64,000 bases of DNA from Bacillota bacterium (GTDB taxonomy: Bacteria; Bacillota; Clostridia; Lachnospirales; Bianqueaceae). Below the pieces are notes generated by a model. It saw only the letters and a program-made list of their open reading frames with translations, did not search any database and was not told the origin of the DNA. The stretch covers positions 1-64,000 of the forward strand of contig JAFRZL010000049.1 in the NCBI GenBank assembly GCA_017442535.1. The letters run 5' to 3'. This document shows positions 18,203-26,233 of the stretch, in pieces (the stretch's first letter is position 1; each line of letters opens with the position of its first letter). A program made the translations under genes and the position numbers.

Positions 18203-18721
18203 TTATTCCGAACGGTGAATCCGCTCGTGTTTTTTCACAAAGATCGCCAGCTTGTCCATCAGATACATCAGTGGCTTGTAGAGTACGATCCCGGCCGCCA
18301 GGTTGCCGAGGCAGTGGCTGATATCAAAGGGGAATCCATTGATCCACCACGCCAGAAAGGTTCCGGGTCCGCCGATAAAAAGATAAGGCAGGGCACAGAA
18401 GAACCCGAACAGCAGGCCGTAAAACGCCAGAACGATGCACCAGAGCCACCACGAGCCCACTTTGCGCAACGCGTAAACGACCAGACACAGGATCGCCCAG
18501 ATATACAGATAGACGCACCACCAGATGCCGAAGCCGTAGGTAAGCCCCTCCAGCAGGACAAAGATATAGATGGGGAGCAGCGTCTGCAGGCCGAACGTCA
18601 GCGTGGTGACCAGAATCAAAATGGATACCAGCTCGATATTGGGAAGTGCCGCGAGCGCCACCTGCGCCACATAGAAGAGGGCGCCCAGGAGCGCAAACAG
18701 CACGATCCTATAGGTCGACAT
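18203..18721 (-). CDS. ECF transporter S component, probably cobalamin-related
   Basis: A 172-residue integral membrane protein with five to six helices, rich in Trp and Tyr (GFGIWWCVYLYIWAILC, GSWWLWCIVLAFYGLLFG), the size and topology of an ECF substrate-binding S component; the charged C-terminal tail KKHERIHR is cytoplasmic. It begins one base after the DUF4430 stop and shares the cobalamin riboswitch. The shared ECF ATPase and T genes are not in this window, as expected for group II ECF systems. Substrate specificity for B12 or a precursor comes from the riboswitch, not from residues. Confidence 0.8.
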   Translation of the reverse strand: MSTYRIVLFALLGALFYVAQVALAALPNIELVSILILVTTLTFGLQTLLPIYIFVLLEGLTYGFGIWWCVYLYIWAILCLVVYALRKVGSWWLWCIVLAFYGLLFGFFCALPYLFIGGPGTFLAWWINGFPFDISHCLGNLAAGIVLYKPLMYLMDKLAIFVKKHERIHRSE

Positions 18722-18722
18722 T

Positions 18723-19130
18723 TTACCAGCCGGTGGTCAGCGTGATCTCAAACTTATCGCCGTTCGCGATGGGAGTGGTATCCACGCCGGTCATCAGCGC
18801 CTCGCCTCCCTTGGTAAAACACCACCACTGCTGTTTGGAATCATCCGCTTTGACGCCCGTGACGGTGGTTACGAACAGGCCGTACTCGGACTCCGTGCCT
18901 TCGATCAGCTTTTCTTCTTCAAGCGCGCCTCTGAGAAATTCCTGGTCCGTGTGCAGGGTATAGGTTTTGGTATTGTTTTCACCCAAAACGACCTCAACGG
19001 TAACGGTCTTGGCTCCTTTGGAAGTAGAGGGGCGGGTCAATGCGTAAATGATGGCTGCTGCCGCAATCAGCGCAACAAGAACGCACGAAATGATGATCAG
19101 AAGTTTTTTGTTTTTAGCATTCTCACTCAT
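18723..19130 (-). CDS. Membrane-anchored DUF4430 (transcobalamin C-like) protein
   Basis: A 135-residue protein with a short charged N terminus, one hydrophobic helix (LLIIISCVLVALIAAAAII, about 9-28), a short linker and an outside domain (about 40-135) with TLHTDQEFLRGALEEEKLIEG, QQWWCFTKGGEAL and TPIANGDKFEITLT, the DUF4430 pattern. DUF4430 resembles the C-terminal domain of intrinsic factor/transcobalamin, so an extracellular corrinoid-binding role is plausible. I start at 19130 because AAGGA lies 8 bases away; the ATG at 19139 touches the ribosome site. Directly downstream of the cobalamin riboswitch. Confidence 0.82.
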   Translation of the reverse strand: MSENAKNKKLLIIISCVLVALIAAAAIIYALTRPSTSKGAKTVTVEVVLGENNTKTYTLHTDQEFLRGALEEEKLIEGTESEYGLFVTTVTGVKADDSKQQWWCFTKGGEALMTGVDTTPIANGDKFEITLTTGW

Positions 19131-19159
19131 TTCATTCATCCTTTCATATTAGATTGTAA

Positions 19160-19380
19160 GCACAGCCGGAATGCTCCGGGGTCTCGCAGAGCATGGCGGC
19201 AGCCTCAGGCAAGTCTTCTGGCTTGGGATCAGCCGATTCGTCTTCCCAAAAGGGGCGCACGCCCTGCTTTCAGTGACTGCTTTCCCGGCCGCGGCAGGCC
19301 GGAGCATGAATCGGCCGCATGGATCCTTCACAGCGACGAGTTCGCATGGGATTCGCACCCATTTCCTTTATTGAGGTGTG
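19160..19380 (-). promoter_or_regulatory. Cobalamin (B12) riboswitch
   Basis: On the reverse strand the segment contains the diagnostic parts: GGGTGCGAATCCCATGCG (about 19360-19343), CGTCGCTGTGA close to the consensus GCCACTGTGA, AAGCAGTCACTG, and the B12 box AGCCAGAAGACTTGCC (19223-19208). Downstream are two mutually exclusive hairpins: ATGCTC/GAGCAT (19194-19171) and CCGGA/TCCGG (19179-19166), located before the DUF4430 ribosome site. No clear T tract follows, so control may be at translation. Confidence 0.93.
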
Positions 19381-19415
19381 CGTACGCACTCCCACCTGCG
19401 GCCCGTGCGAAAGGT

Positions 19416-19444
19416 ATTATAGCATAAAATGGAAGGAATGGGAA
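19416..19444 (-). promoter_or_regulatory. Promoter upstream of the cobalamin riboswitch
   Basis: Reverse strand TTCCCA (19444-19439), 17 bases, TATAAT (19421-19416). The -10 is perfect, the -35 weak; the start point would fall a few bases before the riboswitch. Confidence 0.65.
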
Positions 19445-19523
19445 CAGGGGAAATGGATTTGGGATAAAATACCATGCTTTCAGGGAAATAACTCAGAAAA
19501 AATATAATGAAATGAGATGATGC

Positions 19524-19552
19524 TTGACAGGCCTTGCAAACCTGAATATAAT
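19524..19552 (+). promoter_or_regulatory. Consensus promoter of the small membrane protein gene
   Basis: TTGACA (19524-19529), 17 bases, TATAAT (19547-19552): a perfect match, 46 bases before the start codon. Confidence 0.88.
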
Positions 19553-19597
19553 AGAAATATGGTAAAATCATGTTTGCTTAAAAGGAGGCCTTATAAA

Positions 19598-20002
19598 ATG
19601 CGTCAGAAACTGAAAAGTTGTTTGCTGTTTCTCGCGGGAATGCTGGCCGCAGCGCTGGTCATTTTTGCGATTCTGATGATTCGGAATCATGCCGCGATTC
19701 AGCATCGTCTTGATTTGGCCAAAATGGCTTTTCCAACAGAAATCAATACAACCGAGTATAGCCTGGATACCTATGCACAGCACGAAAAGAACTGGACCAA
19801 AGGGGAATTTGAGGGGATGACATATTATGTTACGGCCTGCCCCAGCCCTCGCTTGTATATGGCTACGAAAGAAGGCGAACTGCTGGTATTCGATTTTGAC
19901 ACACACCAGATGATCCAATATAAGGATGGAAAAGTCTTTGATCGGAGCCTCGGAAGCTTCGACTTCAGAGGATTCGTAGAGTATTCGAATTTTAAGGAAT
20001 AA
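19598..20002 (+). CDS. Small single-pass membrane protein of unknown function
   Basis: The 134-residue product has a basic N terminus (MRQKLKSC), one hydrophobic helix (about 9-29, LLFLAGMLAAALVIFAILMI) and an external domain with EGMTYYVTACPSPRLYMATK and GELLVFDFDTHQMIQY. I recognise no family. AAAAGGAGG before ATG 19598 and a perfect promoter indicate a well expressed gene; an earlier in-frame ATG at 19517 lies upstream of the promoter and is rejected. Base composition is more AT-rich than the neighbours. It ends 9 bases before a hairpin cluster. Confidence 0.75.
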   Translation: MRQKLKSCLLFLAGMLAAALVIFAILMIRNHAAIQHRLDLAKMAFPTEINTTEYSLDTYAQHEKNWTKGEFEGMTYYVTACPSPRLYMATKEGELLVFDFDTHQMIQYKDGKVFDRSLGSFDFRGFVEYSNFKE

Positions 20003-20010
20003 GATGCAAA

Positions 20011-20137
20011 AACGCGCCTGCTACGCAAAGCAGGCGCGTTTTGGTCACAGTATACAAGAACGTAAGCCTCCTGCATGCTTTGCTACGCAAAGCATGCGGT
20101 TCGATGGTCACAGTGTACAAGAATTACCAACCATCGA
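20011..20137. repeat. Hairpin and direct-repeat cluster
   Basis: Three hairpins in a row: AACGCGCCTGC/GCAGGCGCGTT (20011-20021, 20030-20040, followed by TTTT), GCATGCTTTG/CAAAGCATGC (20073-20082, 20088-20097) and TCGATGGT/ACCATCGA (20101-20108, 20130-20137). The first two share the core CTACGCAAAGCA. An 18-base sequence starting GGTCACAG is repeated at 20043-20060 and 20106-20123 with one difference. The first hairpin probably terminates the preceding gene; the whole lies against the 3' end of the convergent symporter gene. Confidence 0.75.
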
Positions 20138-20139
20138 AA

Positions 20140-21678
20140 TTAGTCCAAAGAATTCTTCTGCGCGGCGGGCACCTTGCGCTCGTAGCAGGCGAAGGCGTCT
20201 TCCACAAGTTGCTTGTCGGGTTTGCGGCTGAAGAGGCTGACGATCGGGACGATGATCAGCCCCGCGAGCATCGTGAAGGCGCCGCAGTTGATCGGCGACT
20301 GCAGAATGGCTGGGAAAGCACTCCGGGCAAAAAGGTTCAGCAGCATAACGCCCGATCCGAAGACAAAGCTCACCCAGCAGGACAGTTTTGTCGTCTTTTT
20401 CCAGTACAGGCTGTAGAGGAAGGGGGCCAGGAAGGAGCCGGCGAGCGCGCCCCAGGACACGCCCATCAGCTGCGCGATGTACTTGACTGCGTCGTTTTTG
20501 CTCTGCACCTGGAAGACCGCGATGGCGGCAGAGATAAAGATGAAGACGACGACGAAGCAGCGGATCAGGAGAACCTGCTTTTTGTCGGTCATTTTCTTGA
20601 TCAGATGATCTTTGAGCAAGTCGATCGTCAGCGTTGAGGACGATGTGATGACGAGGGAGGAAAGTGTGGACATCGAGGCCGAAAGGACCAGGATCACAAC
20701 CAGTGCGATCAGCATATCCGGCAGGCCGGAGAGCATGGCCGGAATAATGGCGTCATAGCCGACGCTGGCTACGTCCACATCATACAGACGTCCGAAGCCG
20801 CCCAGGAAATAGCAGCCGCCCGCGACGACGACCGCGAAAAGTGTGGAAATCACAGTGCCTTTGTGGATATGGTTCTCGGATTTGATGGCGTAGAATTTCT
20901 GCACCATCTGGGGAAGACCCCAGGTGCCAAGCGAGGTCAGAATGACGACGCCGAGCAGATTCAGCGGATCGGGGCCGAAGAAGGAGTTAAAGGCGCCCGG
21001 CGCGCTCGAGACGCTCGGATCGCTGACGGCAGCGAGTGCGTTCAGCGACTCGACAAAGCCTCCGCGGGTCCCCAGCACGGCCGCGATGACGGCCACGATG
21101 CCGACCAGCATGATGATACCCTGAATGAAATCATTGATCGCAGTTGCCATATAGCCTCCCGCGATAACATAGATTCCGGTCAGCACGGACATCATCACAA
21201 TACACCATACGTAGGGAATGCCGAAAGCCATTTCAAAAAGCCTGGACAGGCCGTTGTACAGCGAAGCCGTATAGGGGATCAGGAAAATGAATACAATGAT
21301 GGAAGCGCCGATTTTGAGCGCGGTACTGTCATAGCGCTTGCCGAAAAAGTCGGGCATGGTCGCAGAATTCAGATATTGCGTCATGATGCGGGTGCGTCTG
21401 CCGAGGACCGCCCAGGCGAGGAGCGAGCCGATCAGGGCATTGCCCAAGCCGATCCAGGTCGAAGCGATACCGTATTTCCAGCCGAACTGTCCGGCATAAC
21501 CGATAAAAATGACAGCGGAGAAATACGAGGTGCCGTATGCAAAAGCGGTCAGCCAAGGGCCAACGCTCCGGCCGCCCAATACAAAGCCGTTAACATCGGC
21601 TGCATGGCGGCGGCAGTAAATACCAACGGCAACCATAATGCCAAAGAACAGGACCAACATCAGAACTTTCAGAAACAT
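20140..21678 (-). CDS. Sodium:solute symporter (SSS family)
   Basis: A 512-residue inner-membrane transporter with about 13 helices. Family marks include VNGFVLGGRSVGPWLTAFAYGTSYFSAVIF near the N terminus, LNSATMPDFFGKRYDS, GGYMATAINDFIQGIIM and SMSTLSSLVITSSSTLTIDLL, which holds the sodium-site serines. It resembles the PutP/PanF branch; the solute is unknown. AGGTACTG precedes ATG 21678. It stands alone between the repeat cluster and the divergent tcdA. Confidence 0.93.
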   Translation of the reverse strand: MFLKVLMLVLFFGIMVAVGIYCRRHAADVNGFVLGGRSVGPWLTAFAYGTSYFSAVIFIGYAGQFGWKYGIASTWIGLGNALIGSLLAWAVLGRRTRIMTQYLNSATMPDFFGKRYDSTALKIGASIIVFIFLIPYTASLYNGLSRLFEMAFGIPYVWCIVMMSVLTGIYVIAGGYMATAINDFIQGIIMLVGIVAVIAAVLGTRGGFVESLNALAAVSDPSVSSAPGAFNSFFGPDPLNLLGVVILTSLGTWGLPQMVQKFYAIKSENHIHKGTVISTLFAVVVAGGCYFLGGFGRLYDVDVASVGYDAIIPAMLSGLPDMLIALVVILVLSASMSTLSSLVITSSSTLTIDLLKDHLIKKMTDKKQVLLIRCFVVVFIFISAAIAVFQVQSKNDAVKYIAQLMGVSWGALAGSFLAPFLYSLYWKKTTKLSCWVSFVFGSGVMLLNLFARSAFPAILQSPINCGAFTMLAGLIIVPIVSLFSRKPDKQLVEDAFACYERKVPAAQKNSLD

Positions 21679-21759
21679 AGCAGTACCTCCCGGATGGTTA
21701 GGGGATTGTGGGATGACCGGACGGACATATAATAAGTCCGAATGGCATTACACCATCCG

Positions 21760-21788
21760 ATTATACCGCTTTAAAGTGGTAAATGCAA
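21760..21788 (-). promoter_or_regulatory. Promoter of the symporter gene
   Basis: Reverse strand TTGCAT (21788-21783), 17 bases, TATAAT (21765-21760). Confidence 0.6.
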
Positions 21789-21849
21789 GTAAAAAAAGAT
21801 TATTTCTAATTAAACCGAATACACGTCGGCCGGACTTTTACCGGCAGCC

Positions 21850-21878
21850 TTTACAAATACCCCCATTTATGCTAAACT
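21850..21878 (+). promoter_or_regulatory. Promoter of tcdA
   Basis: TTTACA (21850-21855), 17 bases, TAAACT (21873-21878) preceded by TGC, giving an extended -10. Confidence 0.7.
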
Positions 21879-21909
21879 GCGGATAGAGTATGAGAAAGAG
21901 GTGCGAAGG

Positions 21910-22614
21910 ATGGAAACAATGTTTGACCGGACCGCAAAACTGTTGGGCACGGAGGCGCTTAGCAAACTCGGTGCCTGCCGGGTGGCTGTTTTCGGCCTGG
22001 GCGGTGTGGGCGGCTATGTGGTGGAAGCGCTGGCGCGTTCAGGCATCGGGCAGCTGGACCTGATCGATCATGACAGCGTGAGTCTATCCAATCTGAACCG
22101 GCAGATTCTAGCACTGCACAGTACGATCGGCATGCTTAAAACCGATGTGGCCGCGGAACGGATTCATGATATCAATCCGGACTGCGTCGTCCATACCTAT
22201 CCTGTTTTTTATCTGCCTGAAACGCGGGATCAGTTTGACTTTACGCAATATGATTATGTGGTCGACGCGATCGACACGGTAACCGGCAAAATCGGCCTGA
22301 TCGAGCAGGCCTATGCCGCAGGGACGCCCATCATCTGCGCTATGGGAGCAGGCAACAAACTGGATCCCAACGCGTTCGAGGTGACGGATATTTACAAAAC
22401 ATCAGTCTGTCCGCTTGCCAAGGTCATGCGGCACGAATGCCGCAAGCGGGGCATTCCCGCGCTGAAAGTCGTCTATTCCAGGGAAATTCCGCGGCAGCCG
22501 GAGACGGATCCCGGCGTGCGCAAACAAGCCCCCGGATCCGTCGCTTTTGTACCGTCGGTGGCCGGTCTGATTCTGGCCGGCGAAGTGGTCAGAGATCTGC
22601 TGGAGCGTAAATGA
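21910..22614 (+). CDS. tcdA: tRNA threonylcarbamoyladenosine dehydratase (TcdA/CsdL, ThiF/E1-like)
   Basis: A 234-residue E1-like enzyme that cyclises t6A37 in tRNA. FDRTAKLLGTEALSKLGACRVAVFGLGGVGGYVVEALARSG has the nucleotide-binding GxGGVG loop; DHDSVSLSNLNRQI is the E1 ATP/Mg block; GAGNKLDPNAFEVTDIYKTSVCPLAKVMR and the end SVAGLILAGEVVRDL are specific to the TcdA group. I use ATG 21910, 9 bases after AGAGG; an in-frame GTG at 21901 touches the ribosome site. Monocistronic, with a strong terminator. Confidence 0.92.
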   Translation: METMFDRTAKLLGTEALSKLGACRVAVFGLGGVGGYVVEALARSGIGQLDLIDHDSVSLSNLNRQILALHSTIGMLKTDVAAERIHDINPDCVVHTYPVFYLPETRDQFDFTQYDYVVDAIDTVTGKIGLIEQAYAAGTPIICAMGAGNKLDPNAFEVTDIYKTSVCPLAKVMRHECRKRGIPALKVVYSREIPRQPETDPGVRKQAPGSVAFVPSVAGLILAGEVVRDLLERK

Positions 22615-22644
22615 ATAATCCTGAACTACATGCCTGAAAGAAAA

Positions 22645-22680
22645 GGGGCGGGGAGTTAATCTCCCCGCCCCGATTGTTTT
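22645..22680 (+). terminator. Terminator of tcdA
   Basis: A perfect 11-bp stem GGGGCGGGGAG/CTCCCCGCCCC (22645-22655, 22661-22671), loop TTAAT, followed by GATTGTTTT. Confidence 0.88.
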
Positions 22681-22727
22681 GGACGTTATGGATTCCACTG
22701 TCTTAAACCGGCTTTATTGAGGCGGAT

Positions 22728-23930
22728 TTAGCCCATGGAAGCCCTGATCGCATCCGCAAGCTGGTCCAGCTGCTCCAGCTGTGCCTCTTTGAGGGCGGAG
22801 CGGATGGTGACGACGGGTTCAAGTACCGTCATTTTCTTCATGGAATCCACGATTTCGCGCATCAGTTTGCCGGAAACCGGAGCCCAGGAACCGTTTTCGA
22901 TGATGGCGACGGTACGGTTCTGCAGTGCGTGAGCGGCCAGATCTGTCAGGAAGGTCTCCATCGAGGTAAAGATTCCGTTGTTATAGGTCGCGCTGGCAAG
23001 GACCAGATGGCTCGCGCGGAAGGCTTCGCCCACCAGCTCCGAGAGATCGGTCTTGGAAGTGTCATAGAGGCGCACATTGGTGACCCCGCGCTCGGCAAGT
23101 TTAGAGGCGAGCAGTTCCGCCGCGGCTGTCGTGTGGCCGTAAACCGAGCCGACAGCGATCAGAACGGACTTTTCTTCGGGAGTATAACTGCTCCACTTGG
23201 CGTACTTATCCACAAACCAGGCGATGTTCTCGCGCCAGATGGGGCCGTGCAGCGGACAGATCATCCTGATATCCAGAGCGGAAGCTTTCTTGAGCAGCAT
23301 CTGCACCTGCGTACCATATTTGCCGACAATATTGGCATAGTAGCGGCGGGCATCGGGCAGCCACTCCTGCTCGAAATTCACTTCGTCCGCAAAGATGGAG
23401 CCGCTGAATGCGCCGAAGGTGCCGAAAGCATCGGCGGAGAAGAGGATCCCGGTGGCAGTATCGTAGGAGACCATGACTTCGGGCCAGTGAACCATCGGAG
23501 CCATGATGAATTTGAAGGTATGATGCCCGGTCTCCAGGACATCACCTTCCTTTACAATTTGCACTTCGTCAGTCGTATCGAAATCAAAAAACTGATGGAT
23601 CAGATTGAGCGCCTTGGCCGATGTCACGATTTTAACCTCGGGATAGGTGCATTTTAATTCTTCCAGCGTGGCAGCATGGTCCGGCTCCATGTGATGAACG
23701 ATGACATAATCCAAAGGACGGCCGTCCAGCACATAATCCAGATTCTCAAAGAACTGGCCGGAAACGGAGCTGTCCGCGGTATCGAAGAGTACGGTTTTGT
23801 CATCGAGCAGGACATACGAATTATAGGTGACACCGCGCCCCAGAGGATACATATTTTCAAACAGAGACAGACGGCGGTCGCTCGCGCCAACCCAGAACAA
23901 ATCATCACAGATCGGTTGAATATGATGCAT
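22728..23930 (-). CDS. fprA: Flavodiiron protein (FprA-type oxygen/NO reductase)
   Basis: A 400-residue two-domain flavoprotein. The metallo-beta-lactamase-like domain (1-250) carries the diiron ligands HHMEPDHAATLEE with His80, Glu82, Asp84 and His85, and later VHWPEVM and CPLHGPIW histidines. The flavodoxin domain (about 252-395) has VGSVYGHTTAAAELLA, the FMN phosphate loop. It reduces O2 to water or NO to N2O in anaerobes. The start at 23930 lies 9 bases after AGGAGG; upstream in-frame codons contain the ribosome site. No rubredoxin gene is adjacent. Confidence 0.95.
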   Translation of the reverse strand: MHHIQPICDDLFWVGASDRRLSLFENMYPLGRGVTYNSYVLLDDKTVLFDTADSSVSGQFFENLDYVLDGRPLDYVIVHHMEPDHAATLEELKCTYPEVKIVTSAKALNLIHQFFDFDTTDEVQIVKEGDVLETGHHTFKFIMAPMVHWPEVMVSYDTATGILFSADAFGTFGAFSGSIFADEVNFEQEWLPDARRYYANIVGKYGTQVQMLLKKASALDIRMICPLHGPIWRENIAWFVDKYAKWSSYTPEEKSVLIAVGSVYGHTTAAAELLASKLAERGVTNVRLYDTSKTDLSELVGEAFRASHLVLASATYNNGIFTSMETFLTDLAAHALQNRTVAIIENGSWAPVSGKLMREIVDSMKKMTVLEPVVTIRSALKEAQLEQLDQLADAIRASMG

Positions 23931-23966
23931 GATAAAATACCTCCTAATCATCCTTCATGGATTAAT

Positions 23967-23995
23967 AGTATAGCATAACAAAAGCATAAAGTAAA
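23967..23995 (-). promoter_or_regulatory. Promoter of the flavodiiron gene
   Basis: Reverse strand TTTACT (23995-23990), 17 bases, TATACT (23972-23967). Confidence 0.7.
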
Positions 23996-24010
23996 GAGCG
24001 CACCCGGCTG

Positions 24011-25852
24011 TTATTCCAGTTCCAAAGCCTTCGCCTCGAAAGAAGCCAGATGATAGCAGCTTTCGGGAGTGGGCAGGTCGTCGGGCAGATCGACCAGCAT
24101 ACCACCCTTTCCACAGTCCTCGATGGTGTTGAAGGGCAGGGTTTCCTTGGTGGTAAAAATGACGCGCCCGGCTTTTTCAAGGGGCTGGTTGAAATTCCAG
24201 TCTTTTTCGCTGAGCGTTTCGGCATCTGTCGCGAGGGTGATCCTGGCGGAGCCTTTGACGCAGTCTACGACCATCCGGACATTGAGCCATTCATCGGGGT
24301 ATTCCATCCATTCGCGGGGAGCACCGCCGGTCTTGACGCGCAGCATGTGATCCGCGTCAAACATCAGCCGGATGGCTTCGCGGCCCTGGGCATCTTCCAC
24401 CATGACGACGATGGCCGTGCCGGGGACAATGGCTTCGGGCAGGACGCGGAAGCTGATTTCCGAGAGGACTGCGGGCTGGATCAGCCTTTCCGCACGGGGA
24501 CGGTCATAAGGGTCGTGATCCGAAAGGGTCAGGACCGTCCGCCCATCGAGGGAAGCCGTTTCCACGCCGCACCACTGCGGAATGTACAGGTTCCAGGCAT
24601 CCGGCTTTTCCCCGGCGGGATACGCGGCAAAATCATCGCAGACATCCTCGGTTTCGGCGCCGGCAATCGGAACGGGAGCCTCCAGAACCCAGATATCTTC
24701 CTTATTAATACTGTATGTCAACCAGAGCTTGCCGTCGTGCGGACGGGGGTTGCATTCCGCAATGCCGCGCATATACTGCGCACCGAGATTCTTAAGGCCG
24801 CCCTCATAGCGGCAGGGAGAAATCTCCGGCACGAGCGCCAGCATATGGTCAAAATCTTCACCGTTTTCACCGGTAACAATGGCCAGAGGCCAGCGGTGCG
24901 CACCGTTCCGGGACGGGTTAAAGACCAGTGCATAGCGGCCGTCATCGGTTTTCTGTCCCCAGACCTTGGCGGTATTGGTCTCAAGCGAGTAGGAAGGTTT
25001 GCGGTCGGTCCAGGTCTCGCCCTTATCGGAAGAGCGGATGACCAGGCCGTTTTTGTAGACACCCATCACGTCGCCGTCAGGGAGCGTATAATAGGAAAGA
25101 GCGGCTCCGCCCGGGGCGGTAAAGAGTTCCTTGTCATAACGCTGCTCCTCCCACCATTGCTGCACCACCAGACGGTTATCCAGATATTCACGGCAGGCCT
25201 CAACGAACGCGGGATCCTCACTCTCTTCGAAATAGGGGAAGACATCGGTATTTTCCCGCGTATAGCCGCCCGGGGCGTTATAGCGCAGGAAATAGATCGG
25301 TGAAAAGCTCAGATCGGGATAAATCTCACGCACAACGCGCCCTACACCATAGCCGTTATTCGGCGCGATATGAATATGCGGAGAAATGCCGTAAAAGGCA
25401 CTCGCGAGCAGCTTGCCGCTCCTGGTCACATAGAAAGCCATCCGCTGATGGCAGTTGCACTGCCAGGTTTTGCCAAGCAGATCCTTACCGGGACCCAGAT
25501 ACGGATCGGTATCGATCTCGATGGAAGGGAAAATCTGAACCGGCTTCTCCCAATGACGGCCATCGGTGGAAGTCACCAGGAAAGTCTGGGAGGGAGGCAT
25601 GTGCTCGGTCACAGGATTGCTCAGATATTCGACAAAGAAACGGCCCTGCCACCAGGCGATCATAGCGGCATGATTATATGTCCAGCCGCACCCGTCCACC
25701 GCATTCGCGGCATCCCTGCAAGCACGCATGATCTGATAATTCTTGACACCCTTCACATGGGCCAGACCACCGTCGTGAAAACGGATATCGGCCTGCTTCC
25801 CGCCATGAATACGAATGCGGTCGGCTTTTAACAGTTCTTCTTTATAGCTCAT
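24011..25852 (-). CDS. Sialidase-superfamily propeller protein, predicted glycan-active, function unknown
   Basis: A 613-residue protein without signal peptide. The first part (about 15-400) shows sialidase/BNR-like beta-propeller features: FLVTSTDGRHWEKP, VIRSSDKGETWTDRKPSY (Asp-box type SSDKGETW), DDGRYALVFNPSRNGAHRWP and KLWLTYSINKEDIWV. The last 200 residues (about 420-610) look like a concanavalin-type beta-sandwich (SFRVLPEAIVPGTAIVVMVE). I cannot assign a substrate; a cytoplasmic exo-glycosidase or lyase of rhamnose or uronic glycans is a guess. It stands alone with a strong promoter. Confidence 0.65.
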   Translation of the reverse strand: MSYKEELLKADRIRIHGGKQADIRFHDGGLAHVKGVKNYQIMRACRDAANAVDGCGWTYNHAAMIAWWQGRFFVEYLSNPVTEHMPPSQTFLVTSTDGRHWEKPVQIFPSIEIDTDPYLGPGKDLLGKTWQCNCHQRMAFYVTRSGKLLASAFYGISPHIHIAPNNGYGVGRVVREIYPDLSFSPIYFLRYNAPGGYTRENTDVFPYFEESEDPAFVEACREYLDNRLVVQQWWEEQRYDKELFTAPGGAALSYYTLPDGDVMGVYKNGLVIRSSDKGETWTDRKPSYSLETNTAKVWGQKTDDGRYALVFNPSRNGAHRWPLAIVTGENGEDFDHMLALVPEISPCRYEGGLKNLGAQYMRGIAECNPRPHDGKLWLTYSINKEDIWVLEAPVPIAGAETEDVCDDFAAYPAGEKPDAWNLYIPQWCGVETASLDGRTVLTLSDHDPYDRPRAERLIQPAVLSEISFRVLPEAIVPGTAIVVMVEDAQGREAIRLMFDADHMLRVKTGGAPREWMEYPDEWLNVRMVVDCVKGSARITLATDAETLSEKDWNFNQPLEKAGRVIFTTKETLPFNTIEDCGKGGMLVDLPDDLPTPESCYHLASFEAKALELE

Positions 25853-25881
25853 GAAAACGTCCCCCTTATCACTTTTTATTC

Positions 25882-25910
25882 AGTATAGCATAAAGGTGAG
25901 TAGTTGTAAA
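25882..25910 (-). promoter_or_regulatory. Promoter of the propeller gene
   Basis: Reverse strand TTTACA (25910-25905), 17 bases, TATACT (25887-25882). Confidence 0.75.
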
Positions 25911-25979
25911 GCCGGAGCCGGGGCGGCGTGAAGCAGTGACGCGGACACTGTCACATGCCTGAAAACGGCTTAAATAAGC

Positions 25980-26041
25980 GAAAAAACAGAAAAAACAGCT
26001 TAATGGATAAAAAGAATTTAAAATGGAGAAAAAGGATTTAA
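25980..26041. repeat. Two sets of A-rich tandem repeats before the Tad operon
   Basis: A 9-base unit GAAAAAACA is repeated twice (25980-25988, 25989-25997). Directly after it a 20-base unit beginning AATGGA is repeated in exact tandem (26002-26021, 26022-26041) with 18 of 20 identical bases. The 20-base period is close to two helical turns, which would put repeated sites on one face of the DNA, upstream of the likely promoter. Confidence 0.8.
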
Positions 26042-26052
26042 TTATGCCAAGC

Positions 26053-26208
26053 CCCACAAAAGGAAGATCATCGCTTATAATAGGCACACCCGACCGGACA
26101 AGGCCGGGAATAAACGAAAAGGGAAAGGAGGACCGCGGGACGATCAGAGGTTAGGCCAGATTGTGTTCCGGGCGAGCCGCCAACTCGCCCACCCCCTTTT
26201 TATGGGGG
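26053..26208 (+). promoter_or_regulatory. Candidate promoter and structured leader of the Tad operon
   Basis: TATAAT at 26076-26081 is a full -10, with only a weak -35 (CCCACA, 17 bases before), as in activator-dependent promoters. The leader then has a GC hairpin around 26092-26108 and a 7-bp stem GGGCGAG/CTCGCCC (26170-26176, 26184-26190), followed by ACCCCCTTTTT. A second possible stem CCCCC/GGGGG (26192-26196, 26204-26208) straddles the T tract. This could be an attenuator; no known riboswitch class was recognised. Confidence 0.45.
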
Positions 26209-26233
26209 AATGATTCCACGCGGAGATAAGCCA

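Noticed and set aside
24050-25303. Forward-strand open frame of 417 codons opposite the propeller gene
   Set aside because: No ribosome site, no domain; the reverse strand carries the recognisable protein and its promoter.
26090-26208. Cyclic-di-GMP riboswitch before the Tad operon
   Set aside because: The conserved GEMM core sequences are not present; only generic hairpins are visible.
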